From Bacillota bacterium (GTDB lineage Bacteria > Bacillota > Clostridia > Christensenellales > Aristaeellaceae), in assembly GCA_023413135.1 (NCBI GenBank), contig JAEZQK010000088.1, positions 19,414 through 83,413 of the forward strand: a stretch of 64,000 nt of DNA, given 5' to 3'. Every line of letters starts with the position of its first letter. Position 1 is the stretch's first letter. This document shows, one piece after another, positions 58,397 through 64,000 of this stretch. The notes beneath the pieces are model-generated. The model had not been told where the DNA came from, searched no databases, and was given only the letters and a program-made list of their open reading frames with translations. A program made the translations under genes and the position numbers.

Positions 58397-59477
58397 TTTG
58401 GTGAACTATTCCTGCCGCGTGCAAAAAGGAGAAAAGGTGCTGATCGAGTGCACCGGCGTGCCCGAGGAATTTGCGGCGGCGCTGGTTTCCGAGGTTTACA
58501 AAGTGGGCGGAATTCCCCTGGTAAATTTGAGGTCGCCCAAAGTGGATAGGGCCATGGCCATGGGCTTTACCCGTGAACAGCTAGACCTGATGGCTAAGTA
58601 TGATTCCCTGCGTATGAAGGATTGCCAGGCGTTTATCGGTGTTCGTGCCGGAGACAACAGCTTTGAAAGCTCAGATGTGCCGGGGGCGAATCTTTCCCTG
58701 TACAGCAAGCATTATGTACAGCCCGTGCACTCCAACATCCGGGTGCCTGATACCAAATGGGTGGTGCTGCGCTATCCCGTGCCCAGCATGGCCCAGCAAG
58801 CCGGCATGAGCACCGAGGCCTTTGAGGATCATTTCTTCAACGTCTGCAACCTGGATTACGGCAAGATGAGCTGCGCCATGGACCACCTGGTGGACCGCCT
58901 GCAAAAAACGGACAAGGTGCATATCGTGGGCGAAGGCACCGATTTGAAGTTCTCCATCAAGGGCCAGCCCGCCATCAAGTGTGCCGGGGAATTGAATATT
59001 CCGGATGGGGAAGTCTTCTCCGCGCCCCTTCGCGAATCTGTAAATGGCGTACTGACTTATAACACCCCCAGCCTCTATCAGGGCCGTACGTATGAAAACA
59101 TCCGCTTGGTATTCAAGGATGGGAAGATTGTGGAGGCCACCGGCAGCGATACAAAGCGCATCAACGAAATTTTTGATACCGATGCGGGCGCCCGCTATAT
59201 CGGTGAATTTGCCATCGGCGTGAACCCTTACATCACATCTGCCATCAAGGATACGCTGTTTGACGAGAAGATCGCAGGCTCTTTCCACTTTACCCCGGGC
59301 AACTGCTATGACGAGTGCCCCAACGGCAACAAGAGCGCCATCCATTGGGATCTGGTGTGCATCCAGACTCCGGAATACGGCGGCGGGGAAATGTACTTTG
59401 ACGGGGAATTGGTCCGCAAGGATGGGTTGTTCGTGGCGGAGGATTTGAAGTGCCTGAATCCGGAAGCGCTGAAGTGA
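58362..59477 (+). CDS. M29-family metallo-aminopeptidase
   Basis: 371 residues from ATG 58362, which has AGGAGG nine bases upstream. M29 features: QLAHNLVNYSCRVQKGEKVLIE, KVHIVGEGTDLKFSIKGQ, GEVFSAPLRESVNGVL, the metal-ligand region YIGEFAIGVNP, and GSFHFTPGNCYDE...NKSAIHWDLV with the His and Asp ligands near the C-terminus. It is cytosolic and trims N-terminal residues from imported peptides, which fits the oligopeptide importer elsewhere in the window. The start lies inside the acyltransferase gene. Confidence 0.9.
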   Translation: MKDPRMIQLAHNLVNYSCRVQKGEKVLIECTGVPEEFAAALVSEVYKVGGIPLVNLRSPKVDRAMAMGFTREQLDLMAKYDSLRMKDCQAFIGVRAGDNSFESSDVPGANLSLYSKHYVQPVHSNIRVPDTKWVVLRYPVPSMAQQAGMSTEAFEDHFFNVCNLDYGKMSCAMDHLVDRLQKTDKVHIVGEGTDLKFSIKGQPAIKCAGELNIPDGEVFSAPLRESVNGVLTYNTPSLYQGRTYENIRLVFKDGKIVEATGSDTKRINEIFDTDAGARYIGEFAIGVNPYITSAIKDTLFDEKIAGSFHFTPGNCYDECPNGNKSAIHWDLVCIQTPEYGGGEMYFDGELVRKDGLFVAEDLKCLNPEALK

Positions 59478-59680
59478 TGCCTCTTCCGGTCCCATCTTGC
59501 CAATATCCGCACAATATTTCATGAAAAAGGCCCGAAGAACTCTTGCAAAACGCCGAAGGTCCAGGGCGATCGGAAAGCCCTGGTCGCGCCTACAGGCGCG
59601 AAATCCCCTTCCCATAGCAACAGCATCATTCGAACTTGCGATTTATTTCACAATCTTCCACAAAAAGGCTTGTTTTGCTC

Positions 59681-59709
59681 TTGCAAAAACAGGGAATATT
59701 CTGTACAAT
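59681..59709 (+). promoter_or_regulatory. Promoter of gapA
   Basis: TTGCAA (59681-59686), 17 bases, TACAAT (59704-59709), followed by a short leader and ATAGGAGGG before the ATG. Confidence 0.7.
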
Positions 59710-59746
59710 CATGGGTGGGGCCAAGCATGATATAGGAGGGAAAACA

Positions 59747-60772
59747 ATGTCTGCGAAAGTAGGTATCAACGGATTCGGCCGTATCGGCCGTTTGGTTTTC
59801 CGTGCTGCCATGGAAAACAAAAAGGTGGATGTGGTCGCCATTAACGATCCGTTCATCGACCTGGATTACATGGTATATATGCTCAGGTACGATACGGTGC
59901 ACGGCCAGTACAAGGGCGAGATTTCCGTCAACCACGAGAACAACACCCTGATCGTGGATGGAAAGCCCATCAAGATCTACGCCTGCAAGGATCCCAAGGA
60001 AATTCCGTGGAAGGAAGCCGGTGCGGAATACGTTGCCGAGGCTACCGGTGTGTTCACCTCCCAGGAAGGCGCTTCTTCCCACTTTGTGGGCGGCGCCAAG
60101 AAGGTTGTTATCACCGCTCCCGCCAAGGACAAGGAAACCCCCATGTTCGTCATGGGCGTCAACCATGAAAAGTACACCAAGGACATGACGGTTGTTTCCA
60201 ACGCCTCCTGCACCACCAACTGCCTGGCTCCCTTGGCTAGCGTCATTCATGAGAAGTACGGCATCACCGACGGCCTCATGACCACCGTTCACTCCACCAC
60301 CGCCACCCAGAAGACGGTAGACGGCCCCTCCAACAAGGACTGGCGCGGCGGCCGTGGCGCGGCATACAACATCATCCCCTCCTCCACCGGCGCTGCCAAG
60401 GCCGTGGGCGTGGTCATTCCCGAGCTCAAAGGCAAGCTTACCGGCATGTCCTTCCGCGTGCCCACCGCCGACGTGTCCGTGGTTGACCTGACCGTCAACC
60501 TCAAAACTCCCGCCTCCATGGATGAAATCAAGGCCACCATGAAGGAAGCCTCCCAGAGTGAGCGCTGGAAGGGCATCATCGGCTACACCGAGGACGCCGT
60601 TGTTTCCAGTGATTTCATCCACGATGCCCGTACCTCCATCTTCGATGCAACCGCCGGCATCAGCCTCACCCCCACCTTCGTGAAGCTGGTTGCCTGGTAT
60701 GACAACGAGTGGGGCTACAGCAACAAGGTTGTTGACCTCATCAACCACATGGCGACGGTTGACGCCAAGTAA
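59747..60772 (+). CDS. gapA: Glyceraldehyde-3-phosphate dehydrogenase, NAD-type
   Basis: 341 residues from ATG 59747; a longer frame begins at 59636 but passes through the promoter. NAD site NGFGRIGRL, catalytic Cys155 in SNASCTTNCLAP, and the C-terminal WYDNEWGYSNKVVDL are intact. It is the glycolytic enzyme converting glyceraldehyde-3-phosphate to 1,3-bisphosphoglycerate. Strong bias toward C-ending codons compared with its neighbours fits high expression. Monocistronic here: no pgk follows. Confidence 0.97.
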   Translation: MSAKVGINGFGRIGRLVFRAAMENKKVDVVAINDPFIDLDYMVYMLRYDTVHGQYKGEISVNHENNTLIVDGKPIKIYACKDPKEIPWKEAGAEYVAEATGVFTSQEGASSHFVGGAKKVVITAPAKDKETPMFVMGVNHEKYTKDMTVVSNASCTTNCLAPLASVIHEKYGITDGLMTTVHSTTATQKTVDGPSNKDWRGGRGAAYNIIPSSTGAAKAVGVVIPELKGKLTGMSFRVPTADVSVVDLTVNLKTPASMDEIKATMKEASQSERWKGIIGYTEDAVVSSDFIHDARTSIFDATAGISLTPTFVKLVAWYDNEWGYSNKVVDLINHMATVDAK

Positions 60773-61282
60773 TAAGCCAGCAAAATCAAGGGTTTGCGGG
60801 ATCACGGCAGAGGAAATATTCATATAGGATATAACCATGTGTTGTGAAAAACATTGAGCTGTTGTGATAACTGTTTTAGCGGATATCACAGCACCGCGAG
60901 TTACTAAACCGCTACCGTAATACATGATTTTCACCCTTCTGATTCTTGCTTTGCAGGAAAAGGAAGGGTGTTTTTATGTTGTTGTCAAGCTTGCTGGAGG
61001 AATTCGTTTTCAATTGTGAGTGCCGCAGACTGTCACCTAAGACAAACTGCCACCGGGATTGTTGACGGCATTCTCAGATGTAACTGTTATGAATACATTC
61101 CAGATGTATCTGATGGTGGCACCTATGTAGAAAACATAGCACTCCTTTATGCCAATAGCCCAGTTTCCCTTGACAAAAAAAACTAAATGTTTACAATAAT
61201 AGCCAAGTACCACATAGACTATGTATGAGCAAAAGGCTGAATCATAAAGAAAATATGGCATTAAGGTTCGGAGGTGCAATTG
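60773..61282. other. Gene-free region between gapA and an AT-rich lipoprotein gene
   Basis: Contains the hairpin at 60932-60975 and otherwise AT-rich sequence with no supported gene; a 72-codon plus-strand frame at 60968 lacks a ribosome site and family features. Composition shifts to AT-rich from about 61.0 kb, marking the edge of a probably acquired segment. Confidence 0.5.
60932..60975 (+). terminator. Hairpin terminator downstream of gapA
   Basis: CACCCTTC (60932-60939) pairs with GAAGGGTG (60963-60970), followed by TTTTTA. It lies 160 bases after gapA, so the gapA message may have a long 3' tail. Confidence 0.7.
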
Positions 61283-62416
61283 ATGAAGAAATGTATTTTG
61301 TGCGCAATCATTTTTATTCTGCTGGTGTCCTGCGTGAATCTAAGCTTGAGTGAAAGCATTACCATTCCGCAATCGATCATGGATTCATTTATAGGAATCG
61401 ACGAAAATAAGGATGTCGTTTTTTTTGATTGTTTTACCCTGTATGACAACATTGAAAGTTATGAGAAGCTAGCAAAGAGTAGCGGCTATAAAGATGGAGA
61501 AAGTAATTCAATAGGCCGCGCAATGGGTATTTTGTTTTTTGATGCACCCAATGCGTTTTACCCAATTAAGACATTGGCATTGATAACTGTAAGCGACTAC
61601 ATGGATGACATTACATTTATTATACGAGCAAACAAATCTGACTATAAAGCCATTAATGATAAGTTGAACACTTTATTGGGACAATCAAAACACGTCGAGT
61701 CAAGAACAGAAGGAATCATTACTTTTAGTGAACGATATATGTGGAATGCAAGAAATGCCCTCATATACATGTACCCCGAAGGGAATGGCAATGGCAGCCT
61801 TAGCAATATGATATCAGGTAAAACTGCCTTTTGTGTCAAATTCGAACGAAAAAAAGACGTTGAGCCAATTGCCACTGCAAAGCAAAGCAATGTGCTGAGC
61901 GACGGGAAAAGCAGTGATTTTACTTTCCGTAACAATATCATGTTTGGCATGTCAAAGGCAGACGTAATAAAGGACGAAGGTAAGAAGCCCGACCATGATA
62001 CAGGTAACCAGATACTCTATTTATCCGAATGTGCAGGTATTGATGCAAACCTGATTTATAGTTTTGACGATGATGGTTTATGGCAGGCTGGATATGTTTT
62101 TGCCGAAGAACATTCAAACGATAATTTATTCGTTGAAGATTATGAAGGTGTTCAGGCCCTGCTAGTCACCAAATACGGTAAACCATCTACAGAGGGTGAG
62201 AACTGGCGTGATGACTTATATAAGTATGAACCGAGCAAAAAGGGCTTTGCTATTTCTTTAGGCGATCTTACGATGGCTTCATTTTGGACTTACCAAGATT
62301 ACGAAATAAAGCATATTATGGATGGCGATAATTATGATATAAAACATTTGGTTATATACCAACTGTTATCGAAAATAGATGCAAATGATCCAAAGAAAGA
62401 TATTGATGGAATATAG
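61283..62416 (+). CDS. Lipoprotein of unknown function, AT-rich
   Basis: 377 residues from ATG 61283, with GGAGGTG upstream. Signal with lipobox LVSC (CILCAIIFILLVSCVNLSL). No recognised family. Two regions look related in pattern to secreted beta-rich proteins (TFRNNIMFGMSKADVIKDEG resembles the start of short alpha/beta modules seen in clostridial lipoproteins). Codon use is much more A/T-rich than the neighbours, suggesting horizontal gain together with the recombinase remnant that follows. Confidence 0.7.
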   Translation: MKKCILCAIIFILLVSCVNLSLSESITIPQSIMDSFIGIDENKDVVFFDCFTLYDNIESYEKLAKSSGYKDGESNSIGRAMGILFFDAPNAFYPIKTLALITVSDYMDDITFIIRANKSDYKAINDKLNTLLGQSKHVESRTEGIITFSERYMWNARNALIYMYPEGNGNGSLSNMISGKTAFCVKFERKKDVEPIATAKQSNVLSDGKSSDFTFRNNIMFGMSKADVIKDEGKKPDHDTGNQILYLSECAGIDANLIYSFDDDGLWQAGYVFAEEHSNDNLFVEDYEGVQALLVTKYGKPSTEGENWRDDLYKYEPSKKGFAISLGDLTMASFWTYQDYEIKHIMDGDNYDIKHLVIYQLLSKIDANDPKKDIDGI

Positions 62417-62518
62417 AAAAGAAAATCATAAATATAAATACATGCAGTAGATTAAGCTGCTGCATCTATCATAGTCAAAACTTATAGTTAACAATGGGTG
62501 GAACGATGATCTACGGTT

Positions 62519-62936
62519 ATGCCGAGTATCAACCAAAGGGCAGACAGTACCTATAACTATAGCAAACTAATAGACTTCCTCCTGCGGTATGCAAAGGAGA
62601 AGTACAACGTAGATACCATTGAGGAATTTTCGAGCCAGATCATCAAGGAGTTTTTGGTTCAAAAGATAGCGACATGCAAGCCGCAGTATGTGAATGACCT
62701 TCTCAAGGCGTTCAAAGTGTTCTTCCGATATGTTCGGCAGGAGCTAAGACTCTTCGCCACATACGTGCAGACACACCTATGCCCATCAGCAATTGAAAAA
62801 CGGATGTGATCTATATACCCTGTCCCGTTTGCTGGGGCATGAGAATATCAGCATAACACAAAGATACTTGGAGGGTATTCAGGACGAAGATATATTGGCC
62901 GCAGGAAGAAGGATTTCACCGTTGATGAATTTATAG
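62519..62936 (+). pseudogene. Tyrosine recombinase, internally deleted remnant
   Basis: The first part (62519 onward) is an N-terminal SAM-like core-binding domain (NYSKLIDFLLRYAKEKYNVDT). After about residue 75 the frame changes. A second frame up to 62936 gives HTYAHQQLKNGCDLYTLSRLLGHENISITQRYL, the C-terminal catalytic block with LLGHE and the nucleophilic Tyr. The middle part with the first catalytic Arg and Lys is missing, so the protein is inactive. Confidence 0.8.
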
Positions 62937-62947
62937 AGCAAATTGAA

Positions 62948-62976
62948 CACCCTGATTTATATTGTCAGGGTGCTTC
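62948..62976 (+). terminator. Hairpin after the recombinase remnant
   Basis: CACCCTGA (62948-62955) and TCAGGGTG (62965-62972) form an 8-bp stem, followed by CTTCTT. Confidence 0.6.
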
Positions 62977-62979
62977 TTA

Positions 62980-63114
62980 ATGCTATGTGGTTTTTTTACA
63001 AGTGTATTAAGCGAAATTGTGCATCTGGTCAACAGCTTCAAACTGCGCGAAACCCGAAAAATGGTGAGCATCAATCTGCCTTGCGGGGTCGAGGTACTGA
63101 TGCCGGTGGGGTAA
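62980..63114 (+). pseudogene. 44-codon open frame, likely C-terminal gene fragment
   Basis: Reads FKLRETRKMVSINLPCGVEVLMPVG before the stop, with an orderly protein-like end but no ribosome site. It looks like the tail of a larger gene whose beginning was replaced by the recombinase segment. Source family not recognised. Confidence 0.35.
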
Positions 63115-63133
63115 AAGAATAGGAGAAGATTTC

Positions 63134-63862
63134 ATGCGTATTCAAAAGGACATCATATATGGAAACGGGCTGGAGGAAAGGCAAAAGCTGGATGTTTTTC
63201 TGCCGGACGGTGAAACGCAGGCCCTGCTTGTTTATCTCCATGGGGGCGGAATGGAGATGGGGTCCAAGGAGGACGTGAATTTTCTCTTTGGGCTGACAGA
63301 TAGGGGAATAGCATTGATTGTGCCAAATTACAGGCTGTATCCCAAGGCCCGCTATCCCGAATTCATTGAGGATGCGGCGTCTGCCGCCAAATGGGCGGCA
63401 AGATTCCGCAACGGTCATCATCCGGGCAAAAAGCTGTATCTGGCTGGCAGCTCGGCAGGGGCCTATCTTGCCATGATGCTTTGCTTTGATGCACGGTATT
63501 TGGCATCACACGGACTGCACCCTGATGTTTTCGCCGGGTATATTTTTGACGCGGGCCAGCCGACCGTGCATTTTAACGTGCTGCGGGAGGCCGGGCTGCC
63601 CACGCAGGCGGTTGTTGTAGATGAGCGTGCGCCCTTGTTCCATGTACTTAAGGAGTGTTATTATCCTCCCATGCTATTCCTTTGCGCGGAAAGGGACATA
63701 CCGGGAAGATATGACCAGACGCTTTTCATGCTCTCCGTCTTAAAGCAATTTGGGCATGGGGAAAAGACTACATTCCGGTATATGGAAGGGTATGATCATT
63801 GTGAATACGATGAGAAGCCCATCTTTGCGGAATTGATCATGAAGTTCATGGATGAACATTAA
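63134..63862 (+). CDS. Alpha/beta hydrolase, esterase/lipase type
   Basis: 242 residues behind AGGAG. Oxyanion motif LVYLHGGGMEMGS, nucleophile elbow LAGSSAGAYLAMML, and a late GYDHCEYDEKP with the likely catalytic His. The order fits hormone-sensitive-lipase or BD-FAE-type esterases acting on small acyl or sugar esters. There is no signal peptide, so it is cytosolic. It starts just after the AT-rich remnant segment. Confidence 0.85.
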   Translation: MRIQKDIIYGNGLEERQKLDVFLPDGETQALLVYLHGGGMEMGSKEDVNFLFGLTDRGIALIVPNYRLYPKARYPEFIEDAASAAKWAARFRNGHHPGKKLYLAGSSAGAYLAMMLCFDARYLASHGLHPDVFAGYIFDAGQPTVHFNVLREAGLPTQAVVVDERAPLFHVLKECYYPPMLFLCAERDIPGRYDQTLFMLSVLKQFGHGEKTTFRYMEGYDHCEYDEKPIFAELIMKFMDEH

Positions 63863-63881
63863 TACTGCTTCCAAACATTAT

Positions 63882-64000
63882 TGCGTCATTGCCGCGGATC
63901 TTTTCGCGCACTACTGCGTCGTCTACCGCTCAGCGTAGCGCTGCTACGCCTCGCTTCGTCTCCTTGTATTGCACAAAAATCTCTCGCGGCCATGGACGCA
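63882..64000. repeat. Palindromic dispersed repeat at the right edge, possibly cut
   Basis: The ends TGCGTCATTGCCGCG and CGCGGCCATGGACGCA are imperfect inverted copies. An inner palindrome GCGTAGC-GCT-GCTACGC lies near the middle. The unit reaches the window edge, so its true right end is unknown. Confidence 0.55.

Noticed and set aside
59648..60934. 428-codon frame opposite gapA
   Set aside because: A shadow of a highly biased gene; composition rich in Gly, Val, His is typical of antisense reading.

Overview
The window looks like the chromosome of an obligately anaerobic member of the Clostridia (Bacillota). Ribosome binding sites are strong AGGAGG types, many promoters are near-consensus TTGACA-17-TATAAT, TTG and GTG starts occur, and the gene content (hybrid-cluster protein, a fused FAD/Fe-S oxidase, many ABC importers, CsoR/CopA copper control, a RAYT-type transposase) fits an anaerobic, fermentative lineage. 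Base composition is moderately GC-rich, with AT-rich islands near 11.1 kb and 61.2-62.9 kb. I cannot name the genus. No rRNA, tRNA or CRISPR was seen.

Layout. 1-6.1 kb: a disaccharide ABC importer with a family GH65 phosphorylase (cut by the left edge) on the minus strand, divergent from a LacI-type regulator. 6.2-11.4 kb: a small holin-like membrane protein, a polar amino-acid ABC importer, and a metallo-beta-lactamase-fold/SH3 protein whose metal ligands are lost. 11.4-25.9 kb: a copper island. Its minus-strand half holds csoR, a DUF2933-like peptide, a catalytically dead CopA-like protein lacking the A and N domains, and a run of small membrane proteins: a duplicated-module protein, a 33-residue peptide, a zinc-ribbon protein, a four-histidine cytochrome b, two Met-containing proteins, a strikingly Met-rich protein, and a Cys-rich copper-storage-like protein. 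Its plus-strand half holds an HMA/TauE-like/double-cupredoxin fusion, a second csoR, a DUF2318 protein, a complete CopA, a lipoprotein and CopZ. Three CsoR-type operators tie the two halves together.

26.1-36.4 kb: a histidine kinase without a partner, a three-gene cluster (methyltransferase, FAD/Fe-S oxidase, thioester-reductase-like SDR), an erythromycin-esterase-family protein, hydroxylamine reductase, and a PucR-type regulator. 36.6-46.6 kb: a 2-hydroxyacid dehydrogenase, an aminotransferase and an AEC carrier, followed by a five-gene oligopeptide ABC importer. 46.6-51.6 kb: a livKHMGF branched-chain amino-acid importer on the minus strand. 51.9-56.0 kb: a secreted protein and a zinc-ribbon/TPR-repeat membrane protein. 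56.1-57.1 kb: a frameshifted REP-associated tyrosine transposase (RAYT) bracketed by two 126-bp bimodular palindromic elements. 57.1-64 kb: an acyltransferase, an M29 aminopeptidase, gapA, an AT-rich island with a lipoprotein and a recombinase remnant, and an alpha/beta hydrolase.

Two themes stand out. The first is the CsoR-controlled copper locus, which pairs a functional CopA with a neighbouring pseudo-ATPase and a Met-rich membrane operon. The second is a set of small dispersed palindromic elements: nine copies of one hairpin, eight with a GTAG foot, next to a RAYT gene, plus at least four other repeat families. Hairpins, two of them dispersed repeats, lie between the binding-protein gene and the permease genes in all four ABC importers.
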